Shown here: positions 12,543 through 23,391 of the stretch, piece by piece | How positions within the stretch are numbered: the stretch's first letter is position 1 | How the letters are laid out: each line of letters starts with the position of its first letter | Assembly: GCA_916613615.1 (NCBI GenBank) | Contig: OU744720.1 | Coordinates: 72,815,338 to 72,879,337 of the forward strand | Direction of reading: 5' to 3' | Origin: Steromphala cineraria | Lineage: Eukaryota > Mollusca > Gastropoda > Trochida > Trochidae | Length of the DNA: 64,000 nt | Translations under genes and position numbers: made by a program | Notes under the pieces: model-generated | Told to the model about the DNA's origin: nothing | What the model saw: the letters and a program-made list of their open reading frames with translations, nothing else | The model's database searches: none

Positions 12543-13226
12543 TCGCCACCTCCTGTGGCGCCGCTATTTTATGTATGGAGATTTCAAAATTTTAACAGTT
12601 CACATTTTTTTAGATCCTTTATCAAACGGACCCTTATTGATAAGTTTTTCCAAACGTGGACTGCTTGCCAAATTGATTCTTCTAAAGCAAAATACTACAA
12701 AATTTATAAAGAAAACCCTCATTTGGACCTCAATCGTCTGGAACTTCCTATTAATCTCCGAATTTGGCTTAACGGCTTCAAAACGTCAAACCGATAGACT
12801 ACCGATTGAAATTGGCCGATGGAGTAAAATTGATAAAACCGAAAGAATCTGTAAACTTTGTAATATCTCAATCGCAGACGAATTTCATTTTCTTTTGGCC
12901 TGCCCATCCCTTTCACAGCTGAGAAGTAAATACCTACCATCTTTTTATTGTTAATATCCTTCAGTTGAAAAATTTACCTCCCTTATGAAAAGCATCTATA
13001 AACCCCTTCTACTAAAATTATCAAAATTCATAAAAGAAGGTATGTGTTGCTTCTAATACAAAAAAACTCTTGAATATCCTTGTATATATATCATATGATC
13101 TGATTTACTGTATCATGTATATATAATTATTTTTTGAAAACATGTAACTTATTGTACAATTTATTCAACTTGTTCTCTATGTCACTTATGTGAATTATGA
13201 GAAATAAACTTCTGTTCTGTTCTGCA
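12543..13226 (+). mobile_element. 5'-truncated non-LTR retrotransposon (LINE) 3' end
   Basis: The C-terminal part of a LINE ORF2 is recognisable: LPINLRIWLNGFKTSN in one frame, then RLPIEIGRW and ERICKLCN...DEFHFLLACPSL in another. This is the post-RT Cys/His module of CR1/L2/jockey-like elements. The frame changes at about 12785-12800 and an in-frame TAG follows NR, so the copy is dead. The 3' end is AAATAAACTTCTGTTCTGTTCTG-like at about 13203-13226, a short TTCTG repeat typical of LINE tails. Confidence 0.75.
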
Positions 13227-13634
13227 GAACAATAGAGTCCATGAGCCGTCTGTGTTCTCGCTTTATAACATTATGTTACTTCTCTAAATTAGATATTGTT
13301 AAAACTTAACTTGACAAGGAAAGCAACTTGATGACAAAACAAATGAAGCGATCGATGATTAAGCTTGATTTGATCTGAATCAATACTTCTCACACATTAA
13401 TGACTTAACATCATTTAATTCAGTTTTTACTTACTTAGTTGCGTGCCTCAAACCTCACTTTCACACAAAGCTTAATTGTGCGTATTTGAGTGTAATGAGC
13501 TTATGTTAGAAGAACGGCTAAAAATTTATTGAAGTGTCATCAAATAACATACTAAGGACAAAGCATTGTTTTCTCTGTGTGCTCTATCGGTGTTTCTAAA
13601 TGTATATCAGTAGCCCACATCATGTATATTTCAG

Positions 13635-16600
13635 GATGATGTAAGCTATCCTCTTCCTGCTCCTATTTCTCCTGGCTTTCAGCTTGACATCAGAGGAACA
13701 TGGACCAGGTATACGCTGTAAGTATTCAGTTAATAATTATTTACAAGATTGATATAATCTTTACTTTTAGCTACTGATTTTGTTAGTTTCAGCTTTTTGT
13801 AAAGAACAACTGAAAAAAGTACATTTTGCAACCCAAATTTTCTCACATTGTTTTGTTGATAGTAATGAAGTACTGAATTAAATAAATTCCGTGTGGCTAT
13901 ACTGTGTGATTTTGCTGAAGTAGCAGTTTGTTTCCGAAGGTGGGTTTTCAGATTAGTATAATAATAATAAGGAGGCAGTATTTAGTTGAAGCCAAAGAGT
14001 AGGGCTGAAACGAGAAGAAGAATTTTAGAATATGAGTATTAATCATTACTACTCGAGTGCTCAAGTGGGAAGCGATCTAAGAAGGCTGGGGGTTCAGGAA
14101 CAATTTCAAAATTAGACGCTCTTAAACCCCTACATTTGCAACCGAAATTTTTCTCACATTGCTTTGTTGGTAGTAATGAAGTCCTGAATTAAAAAGTTTG
14201 CAAATCATGCAGTAGTAGTTCTACACAGTGTAAGTATATTTATCATATAACGGGGGGTGTTATCGATGCAATAAAGATATCTGATAAACTTGGTATCAGA
14301 TTTGCCTCAAGATCTGATAAAGATGCAAATTAGGTCAAAACACGAACTATTTTGGTCCATACAAATCCTAAACCAGTCGCTAATTATTGACAACGTCATC
14401 GGGAGTTTTCAGGTTGTGTTTTTCTGATCAAATAAAAATTCGTAAACAAAATCCATAAGGAAAAACTTACCAAGTATTCGTATTTTAGAAATGGCTTGGT
14501 TATCGAAGCATTTCAAGTTGTTTTCATCGTGCTTTTACACCAAAGCATATAACGATATGCATCTAACATTATCGGTTATCGGACCAAATCTATGTGCTTC
14601 AATTTTCGTGAATAACATAGGCCTAAATTATTTTGACCGTGTCAGTTACCAACTTATCAGCAAAAACAAATGATATTCAAGTGAAAGTACACATTATCTA
14701 GTAGCGTAGTAATAAACGTAACAACCCCACCTTCGAAAAACTTCGTTTATTCTAAGGATACCGTAACTGAACTGGCACCACTGAAATGACAATGCAGCTT
14801 TTCAAAATACAGTTAGAGTTACTTCCTCTGTTGTAGCGACGTTGACAAGTGGTTCATACCAATTTTGTGTAAAATAGAAAAAGAAATCAATGTTTGCTTG
14901 TGCACTGGAAATCAGACTTAACATGTTGATAGATTGTAGGAGACGTTTCCATCACTATGAAAAAATCATTTCATGAAGGAATATTTCTACAATGTACACA
15001 ACTGTATATCGCCGATAATATGTTTTCACCTTGGTGTATTGTGAAAGAAATTACTCTGCGAAATCTTGATCCAACATATTTTTGAAGGAATCATATTTTC
15101 GTTTAAACCCCTTTATGTCAAAATGACATTATATAATAAAGAATTTTTAACCGAGTGTGTTTCTGTGACATTAATATCAAATAATAGGAATACAAATATA
15201 TGTATCATGCTCGCATAATACAAATTTTATTCCTATTATATGACATGAATGATACAGAAACACACTCGGTTAATAATCTCTATATCATTTCATATGTGCT
15301 AGTTTATCTTTAATCTTTTGCCATCAGTTTGCAATACGCAATAGAAGACAAAGATGGGAATCCACTGGTCGACATACTGATTGTTGACAATAATGGTGCC
15401 TACAGTGAGGACTCCAGTGAACATGTCTATTATTCCAACCCCTTACCCATATCCTCTGGCGTACCCTTTGATATGAAAGCTACGTTCAACTCTACTCATT
15501 ATCAGGTATGAACGTTTATTTTATTTTATTCATTGTGATTAATTTTGTGTAATTTCCCTTAAAGTAACATTTGGCTGCAAAGGTTGGTTTTTAAATGAGA
15601 CTAAATTGTGTCAGACAAGGAGGCTGTTTTTAGTTAAAGCCAAAGAGAAAACCACAGCATTGTATACAAGGAGTGGGTTCTGAAAGACTTGAGTTTGTAA
15701 ATAGGAACTTTGAGGACGTATTGACTGTTTGAAAATACTAAATGAGTCTGGTGGTAATTTTGTTCCTCTTCCTGCTCCTATTACTCCTGGCTTTCAGCTT
15801 GACATCAGAGGAACATGGACCAGTGGTAGGATGTAAGGGATCAGTTAATCATTATATCAATAGGATTGATATAATCTTTACTTATAGCTACTGAATTTTT
15901 TAAGACAAGCTCAAGATCAACGGAAAAAAGTACATTTTGCATACCAAATGTTCTCACATTGTTTTGTTGATAGTAATTAAGTACTGAATTAAATAAATTC
16001 CGTGTGGCTTTGCTGTGTGATTTTGCTTAAAGTTCGTTTCCGAAGGTGAGGTTTTAGATGAGAAAAAATCAAAAACTTTAAAGTGTGGACAAAGATTTAG
16101 AGTTAACGATAGCAAGTGACAAATTGTCATAACTTTATATTCACTAAGTTCTAATGACCTCTTTAACATGAGCTATCTTATTTATGCATGTGTGATTTAG
16201 AGCACTGCAATTTTCTTATCCTACTGCATGAAATAAAGGGTTAAGCAAGTAAAGAGAAATGTATCTTTAAGGGTCCAAAAACATGCATTTATTCTGAGCT
16301 TTTTGGAAGTTTCGATTTATTTTTACCTTTTAATTAAGAAATAGAGACACTTAAACCATCATGTGTTTTGCATTATACTTAAAATATAATTGTGAATAGT
16401 TATGTCAGTGTTTTGGGGAAGAAAATTATTTAATAATACCCAAATAATAGCATCGTATTTTTTTGTTAAACGTACTGCTGTGACAACTCCAAATGAGGTG
16501 AAAGGGGAGATAACTCTTCATAACTGAGAGCTCAAATATGACATAACTACTCAAGTAAAGCTGGGGCTGATATTGCCTTTGTTCCTAATATGAATGTGTC

Positions 16601-18171
16601 ATACTCAACACAGATTAAATTTTTTCGAGATTGAATATAAGTTTAGTATCTCGATGAACAATAATTGTTTTAACCAGCTGAAGAGAAAGCAACACTTTCA
16701 GCTCTTGAAAACTACATTTTGAAAGCGCAGAAATGAGGGCTGTATTATTGCCCTCATTAAAATTTAAAGCTTTAATGTCATCCAGGAAATTTTAAGGCGG
16801 GGTAGTGATTGACAAAAACTAGACCAAACGGAGTGGGCACAGTTTTCCCTTCAAATATTTTCAAAGATTATATTGTAAATTATCATCTGAGAGAAATCAT
16901 TTTTGTACTGTATCTTTAACAATATAGTTGTTATTATTTTGTTTTACTTACATTTGCTGAATGGGTTGTATATTAACTGAAAATAACGGTTTTAGTTGTA
17001 TATATCAAAGAGTTGGACTGTTGACATTCACGTTTGATTTTTTGGAGTTCCCAGTTGGGACATTCGAGTACTCCTTTGGTTTTTCGGTCCTAGAAAAGCT
17101 AAACTTGTTTACAACTGTTTGTCAGTTAACCGCACAAGTCAGAATCCTTTGCCTGATTTGTGAACTGGCTCGAGAATATGTTTGATTTGAATTGTATGAC
17201 CTCAGATTTTATGATGTGCAAAAATTTCATTACAGATAAGTGCTTGTTAGAGTATTCAGTTTTGATGAGGGAGAACTATAAATGCAGTAGGAATTTCTTC
17301 TAATTAGTGATCTTTGAAAATATATGAGACTGTGTCGCCTTTTTTCAGGCATGCAAGCATATTCATTATCTATCTGTGATGAAATAAGTAAAAACGACAT
17401 GTTGCACATGTGCAATAAACACTAGCGGTATTCCATTGGTTAATTAAGATGACCACGTGATTTTGGAATGTGGGACTGCTTTAGCGCGGCCGAGTGCTTC
17501 CGGGTAGCATGCGAAAGACATGCAGCACGAGCAACGTCACACCGACTTAGCGGATTGGTGAATCAGTGCAAACGTGTCATTTCATCTGCCTGACTTTGAA
17601 ACTAAAGATGAGATTTTGAATAAAGAAGAATGTACATTCTGCTTCACTTGATATGTGATTATACATAGATTGATAGATAACATCAAAATAGTAAATTTTC
17701 GTTTGAGTATTGCTGTTTGAAACTGGCGCTACACAATAAATCTTTTAACCGTTGTAACCCTAACCAAGTTCCATACGCGCTGACCTGATTGGTTTCACCA
17801 TTGGCGATGTTTTGAAAATTCTAATTATCGGAATTCGGGCTTTCTGACATTATGGATAATAAAGATATAAACACATTCGCGAGATGTCATATTGTTTTTA
17901 CAACACTCATGCCAGTAAAACGATATTTCCCGAGCGAGAGCTGTAAAAACAATATGACATCTCTGCTTGGGTATTAATCTATATTATATATATATACATT
18001 AGTAATAATAACTGCATATAAAACATTCATTCTTTGAACCTTTTTTTACAGATTTCTGTGGATGGGAACCAAGTTGGGACATTTGAACTGTTGAATGCCC
18101 TTACTCTAGCAGCCACTATCTACGCAAACAACGAAGATTCCCTGAATCATGTCAGATTTACTTACCCATGA
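13635..18171 (+). CDS. second galectin-like module (3 exons seen; 5' exons not found)
   Basis: Exons are 13635-13717, 15328-15505 and 18052-18171, stop TGA 18169-18171. The exon lengths (83, 178 and 120 nt) nearly equal those of the first lectin gene (83, 175 and 120) and the phases are identical. The product begins DDVSYPLPAPISPGFQLDIR, continues with LQYAIEDKDGNPLVDILI and PFDMKATFNSTHYQ, and ends ISVDGNQVGTFELL...HVRFTYP. As in the first gene, the galectin sugar-binding triad residues are not apparent. No signal peptide or PAN exon was found between 5.2 and 13.6 kb. It may be an alternative 3' module of the first gene (exon 2 ends in the same phase), a gene whose 5' exons I missed, or a truncated duplicate. 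No strong polyadenylation signal is seen close by; an AATAAA lies at 18764. Confidence 0.65.
15151..15269. mobile_element. 119-bp MITE with TTAA flanks in a lectin intron
   Basis: Terminal inverted repeats CCGAGTGTGTTTCTGT / ACAGAAACACACTCGG enclose AT-rich sequence. TTAA sits directly outside both ends (15147-15150 and 15270-15273), as expected of TTAA-targeting elements of piggyBac type. There is no coding capacity. It lies about 55 bp upstream of the exon at 15328. Confidence 0.75.
15763..15832 (+). pseudogene. orphan third copy of the first galectin-like exon
   Basis: About 60 bp encoding PLPAPITPGFQLDIRGTW is identical to the exon at 3237-3319 and is followed by a good donor (GTAAGG at 15833). 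The 5' part of the exon and its AG acceptor are missing; the sequence upstream is 'ggtaattttgtt'. The flank downstream (to about 16060) matches the intron downstream of 13717, so a segment of roughly 300 bp was duplicated. It is probably not spliced into mRNA. Confidence 0.7.
17440..17610 (+). repeat. dispersed repeat, copy 2 (inverted relative to 8850-9030)
   Basis: See the copy at 8850-9030. Shared phrases are 'accacgtgat', 'ggtgaatcagtgca' and 'atttcatctgcctgactttg'. It lies in the last intron of the second galectin-like module. Non-coding. Confidence 0.55.
17881..17963. repeat. hairpin with perfect 22-bp arms
   Basis: GAGATGTCATATTGTTTTTA plus CA at 17881-17902 is the exact reverse complement of 17942-17963, with a 39-nt loop. 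It is likely a small fold-back or MITE in the last intron of the second lectin module. Confidence 0.6.
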
Positions 18172-19047
18172 TAAAACCACTTGGAATCGATCACCAACCG
18201 TCTCGTTTGAATAAGATTAATATTTATGGTGCATATAGAGTTAAGTAAATATGAACTAAAGCATCTGAACTTATTTACCTTGTGGAAACGTCATACTTGT
18301 GACTGTGAAACTGAAATAATGCATTATTTTGACGCAGAGTTATTGAGAAACTCATCAATTACTAATCTCAATCAAATATTTAGAGTAAAGTTCTTGTCCT
18401 CCAGGTTACAACCGTGAACTAATTAGGTCAATTTTCAACCATGTGTTCAATGAGTCGGAATGGGGCGGCGTGTTGTTTCACCGTGTGTCGAGGGTTAATT
18501 GACAGGCAATTAATTGGCTAGACTAACATTTAGTCTCCAAAATATTTCCCTTTTCAATATTGACAATATTTTAAAACAAATCCTGTATTATAACAAAATT
18601 GAGGCTTTAACTTGCAGATTTGGACAGACCCTAAAGCTGAGCGATCTAGATTTGCTATACTTTTCTGGACTGGGTTGGTCATCAATTAAATATTTTTGCC
18701 TTATGGTCTGGATGACAGACTATTAATTAGCTACTGTTAAAAGCATGTGAAATAATTAATTACAATAAAAACGTAAAAATCATACAAATCTGAATATTAA
18801 TTTCTGTAAATATAAAATTATACCGTACATGTTTGTAAAAAGAAATGTGTTCATTAAACATCAATTTTAAAATTGTTTTATCATATCAAAAGATACAGAC
18901 AAAAATGGTTTATATATTGTTTGCAAAACGTGTACTGACGTCCATAACTTTTTCAAAACGTATATTTTGATATCTTAACTTATCAGGACACTCAGCAAAA
19001 ACACATTGTTAATTTGTTTATAAGTTCCTGTTTATCATCGTGTTGGT

Positions 19048-19136
19048 CAATCTAAATAAATTTAGATCAACAGGTTTAATTTGGTCAACGTGTATGACCA
19101 AATATAAAACCTGTTGATCTAAATTTATTTAGATTG
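19048..19136. mobile_element. 89-bp nested palindrome with a 9-bp target-site duplication
   Basis: Outer arms are CAATCTAAATAAATTTAGAT... and ...ATCTAAATTTATTTAGATTG; inner arms are TTTGGTCA/TGACCAAA. The 9-mer CGTGTTGGT directly flanks both sides (19039-19047 and 19137-19145). A 9-bp duplication fits Mutator-like elements. It has no coding capacity. Confidence 0.8.
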
Positions 19137-20690
19137 CGTGTTGGTATAATTCGACTTACTCGCCATTTTTGACAGAATACTTTACAGACAATACTTTTGG
19201 ATCAATAATAACCACAATCATAATGATCTACATATCAAAAAACAAATTTAAGATATGAACTATGCCAGAAACAATTCTGACCTTTTTTTTCAATAATTAA
19301 GATTTTCTTATATCATTTTTAGAAAAAAAATAATGATCAAAATTTATATGTTCAATGTGAAACCCTCTAATGTATTTTTTTAATTTCAAAGAAAATTTCA
19401 TAACCAAAAATGAAAATAATTGCAGTTTTTGTATTTTTTACCGCAAAAGTTTGTTAAATCTCTGCCAATTAAATGGATCACGAAGATACTTTTAGCAAAT
19501 ACTTTATTTAATGGGTTTTTTTTGCACCAAGTAATGAAAGTAACGAAACATGATTTTTGTTTAGAAGCCGTAAAGGATGTTTTAATTTGATGCTTTCACA
19601 CACTTCATTATTGATACCATAATACTGTTAAAGCACTGTAAAAATGATAGATACAATTTCATTAATGTGGAACGTTACAAAATCACATAGTAACTTATTT
19701 ATTTGTTCATTTGTACATAATTGCCATGTGACCTGAACTAAACCCACCTACAAAATAAGCTTTACACCCCTAGAAGATAAAATAACGAACCATTTGATGT
19801 CTTGTTAAAGGTATTGTGGTGATTATTCATTACTACATTCAATCATTTACGAAAATGAAAAGTTTGTGTCACTTATACATTGAAAGGGTTTGTCAATGTC
19901 TCTGATTAATTCGTAGGTCAATTTGGTGGATGTCTTTTATTGCTACTTGGATAAATGTTGACGTGTTTCTTGATAAAGGAAACTGTTTCAGTGTCGTGAG
20001 TGTCCTCTATGGGCGCACATAATGTTATTTTGGTGGTGATCAGATCCTCTTTCCTAGGGTTACGTAATGATATTCAACTTTTTAATTAATTACAATCACA
20101 TAATATCATTCATTTCATTTATGCATATCATGGTGTCAAGTTTCTTTGGTATGTTGGTTTACATCCACTATTCGTTGATTGCTTCCACAAACAATGTCAT
20201 GCAAACGATTCACTGACTTCTTTTGTACATATCCTTGAACTGTCTGTCCGTCATTTGTTGTACATAGTTGTAAGAAGAATGCTGTAAATAACTGGAGAGG
20301 TCTTTACTTAGTTGGACAAGATTGTTTCAAACAATCAAAAAAGATTATGAATATTCAACACACGTTCAAGATACGTTGTTTTCCTTTATCTATCTCAGTT
20401 TTCAATCTCATAAAATACCCAAGAAATAAGTCCAACTTATAAATTTTACAAAATCACAATTCTATGATAAAGGGAAAGGGTATACCCTATTTAGTTGTTG
20501 GTATAGTTCATACGGTATGGTTTCCTTTTTAATTTATCTCAAGTATCAAATTATGAAATATGTTTGTCCAATGGGAAAACTTTACAAATTTGTAAAGAGT
20601 TTAATCTAAGAACGTGTCAATCTCATTGCAATCAACTCGACGATGTCATTCTTAACTCACCGCTTTTCTAATATGAGTATAACTCCGTCC

Positions 20691-20829
20691 GGTCAATGTG
20701 ACCTTTTCTGAAATAAGTATAAGTCTGTCAGGTCGATCAATGTGACCGTTTCTGATATAACACCGTCGGGTCGGCCAATATGACCTTTTCTGAAATGAGT
20801 ATAACTCTTTCGGGTCGGTCAATGTGACC
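20691..20829. promoter_or_regulatory. tandem array of four nuclear-receptor-type inverted half-sites
   Basis: Four units contain GGTCA-ATG-TGACC (20691-20703), GATCA-ATG-TGACC (20735-20747), GGCCA-ATA-TGACC (20773-20785) and GGTCA-ATG-TGACC (20817-20829), spaced 44, 38 and 44 bp. The first and last fit the core of the oestrogen-response element (GGTCAnnnTGACC). The context is a small tandem repeat with 'ttttctgaaat-agtataa' between sites. It lies about 2.6 kb upstream of the GST start. Regulatory function is inference; a chance result of repeat expansion is possible. Confidence 0.35.
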
Positions 20830-21360
20830 TTTGCACCTCGGCAAACCAGTTACAAGGCTAGAAAACCAACGGAACGATTTAATATTTTAGCGGGGCCATT
20901 AATTAATTGAATTTCGAAGTTCACAGACCAGGCCGTATGACTTGAAACCTATAAAGCAGAGCATAGAATAGAACCGCAATGAGCTGCGAGTAATAGCATC
21001 ATACTTGTTTCAATGAGATTGAGAACGGGTAGAAATTGTCAAGCTTTCATATCGAAATATTAAAAAAAGGTATTAAAATGGGACCATGTATTTTGGAATC
21101 TATTGATGGGTTAATGTCGTTTGTAAAGCAATTTCAATTCAAAAAAATAATTTCATTATACATTTTTTGAATCGTAAAAATAAATGCATAATTGGGGATT
21201 CTGTCGAACCTTTACAGACTCTCCTGGTCTCTGTATTTCTCATAAGTTGCACATATGAACATTTCCTGCGAACATTTCGTGTAGAGAGAAAATCAAGAAT
21301 TTGTGGTGTCACGAGCATAATTTATTTTATACTATAGAGCTGGTCAGTTCATTTGTTGGA

Positions 21361-21690
21361 ATATTGAAACCATTTTGTTTTTTAGTTCAGATTTGTGACA
21401 CAGAGCATCTTGTTAATGTGATTCCTTTAAATTTCATCGATTTTATTATTTTAATCTTGTTCCCACTTTTTTTCTGTATGTATGTCCCTTTATACATTTG
21501 TTTTGATAATTCAATGGTGAATGGCATATTGAAACTATTTGTTTTTTTAGTTCAGATTTGATACACAGGACATCTTGTTTATGTGATTCCATTAGATTCC
21601 ATCGAGTTTATTATTTAAATCTTGTTCCCAATTATTTATGTATTCATGTATAGTTTTCTCAATGTGTTTCCAGACTTTTATAGTTGTTCA
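21361..21690. repeat. tandem duplication, period 165 bp
   Basis: Two diverged copies begin 'atattgaaac-attttgttt' at 21361 and 21526. Both continue 'tttagttcagatttg', 'catcttgtt-atgtgattcc' and 'taaatcttgttccca'. Short open frames in it are incidental. Confidence 0.6.
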
Positions 21691-23391
21691 TAAAAAAAAT
21701 CGAACCCATTTTTCTTTGTAGCTCATTTTCAATTAAGTATGGCATTAAGTGGCATATCTGATTTTTTTGCGATGTTAATTGTTCTTTGGCTCAATATGGT
21801 AGTATTGCCATGGTGATACCAGCAAGTTTGTTTTACAATGGAACTTTTTAAGTTCTGAATAGTTTTTTTTTAAATCCCTCTAATATCGACTATGCCATTT
21901 ATCACCTTTGACATTCTTCTATAGTATCTTGGCATATTACTAATTTTGATGATGTCATTATTCATAATGGCTGAGATAGGTTATCAAGTTAAGTCTTTAT
22001 AGTTTTTTTCTTTTGTACTACAAACTTTCCCCATGTTTTGTTCTTAGGGTACGTACGTTTTCCATTATGGTTGCTGCTATTGATAGAAATCTCTATGTGC
22101 TGGTAATATGTATTTATTAAAAAGTTTCTTTAACTCGGTGTTTGGAAGGATATATTCATTCATGTACGACGCTTTAGATGTTTTTGTAATAAAATTTTAA
22201 AATGCCTTTTTTGTTTTGTTTTTTTTCTCATCGAGTACCTATTTTGCCATCATGTAGGGCTACATCCTTGATTGTAACAACTTTACTGTTTCTATATAGC
22301 CATTGTTAAATCATAACATACAATACGATTAACATGTGAGATATAAACATATAGATGTTTATATCATATAAATCTAAAATTATTTGCAATTTGTTCGTTG
22401 CATGCTTTGATTTACAAATGGAAATGAAAGTTTCAAGATATGCAACGGGTCCTTGTTAGCCAGGGCACCATAATGAAATGGCTAAATCATTTATTTATAA
22501 GATTACAACATTCATTAACTTTTTATAACATGGAGAAATCAGCTTATTGGAGAGGGGTCTACAGGACATGATAACTGTAATTATTAATTAAATTTAATAT
22601 AGAAGTATGTATATAAAATGAATTTAAAATATTGTAAAAGATGTGTCCCTTAAGTGATCCATAGATGATGCTGTATCACGTTTTTGGCAAAAATACAATC
22701 CCAACCTAATATATAAACCTAAAACTGATGTAAAATCTCCATCACAACAGGTACAATCAATTCGATGCCATCATTACATCACACCAACTTTCTGCATCGA
22801 GGTCCAAGTGATAGTGTCTTATCGTTTTCAATGGCAGCAGTCCGCACATGAACGTGTGTCGTGGAAAAAATGTCAGAAGACAGTTTCAGGTTGTAAACGA
22901 TCAAGCATCCAAGTAAATATGAAATTAAAAACTAAAGATATGTCGAAAAATCAAAACCCCAAGCGTGATTTTCACAATATTATCGCAACATATTCATTCC
23001 TTTGATATGATATGATCATAGTAAGCAAAACACTATTCACATCACATAAAAAGTTGATTGTGGACAAAACGGCTGGTACAATTTAATTTCGTTCTTGAGC
23101 TCTTCCATAATATTTCTTATCGAAGTACAATTTAACACAATACGTGACGTAATTACAGCAGTACGTGTACCTTTATTTTTATATATTCATGAACATTTCT
23201 GTGTGATTTTATTTGGAAGTATACGGTACACAGGACAAATAAAGAAGAGTTATCCCCCTTTAACCATATCTTGTGCATCGACTGTTCACTGCTGCTTGCT
23301 GAAAGGTTCATGTACGGAATCAAGTTTCCTAACACGTGACATTCATCGCTTGTTTTTCATTGTTTTCTTGGCTAAGACATTGCACTTAACA

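Larger units (their letters stand above)
5195..13634. other. intergenic or intronic region between the two lectin modules
   Basis: I found no host exon here. In particular I saw no paralogue of the signal-peptide/PAN exons that would complete the second galectin-like module. Contents are the MITE at 5331-5824, degenerate tandem repeats at about 7060-7510, a dispersed repeat at 8850-9030, half of a fold-back element at 9666-9709, and the GC-rich retroelement block at about 11100-13226. Confidence 0.55.
18172..23391. other. intergenic region between the second lectin module and GST
   Basis: No supported exon. It contains the nested palindrome at 19048-19136, the half-site array at 20691-20829 and the duplication at 21361-21690; the rest is AT-rich. 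The region just upstream of 23392 is the presumed GST promoter/5' UTR. No TATA box stands out. Confidence 0.5.

Noticed and set aside
12075..12549. Minus-strand frames in the GC-rich gag region
   Set aside because: GC-rich sequence is open in several frames; only the plus-strand frame shows a Cys/His pattern.
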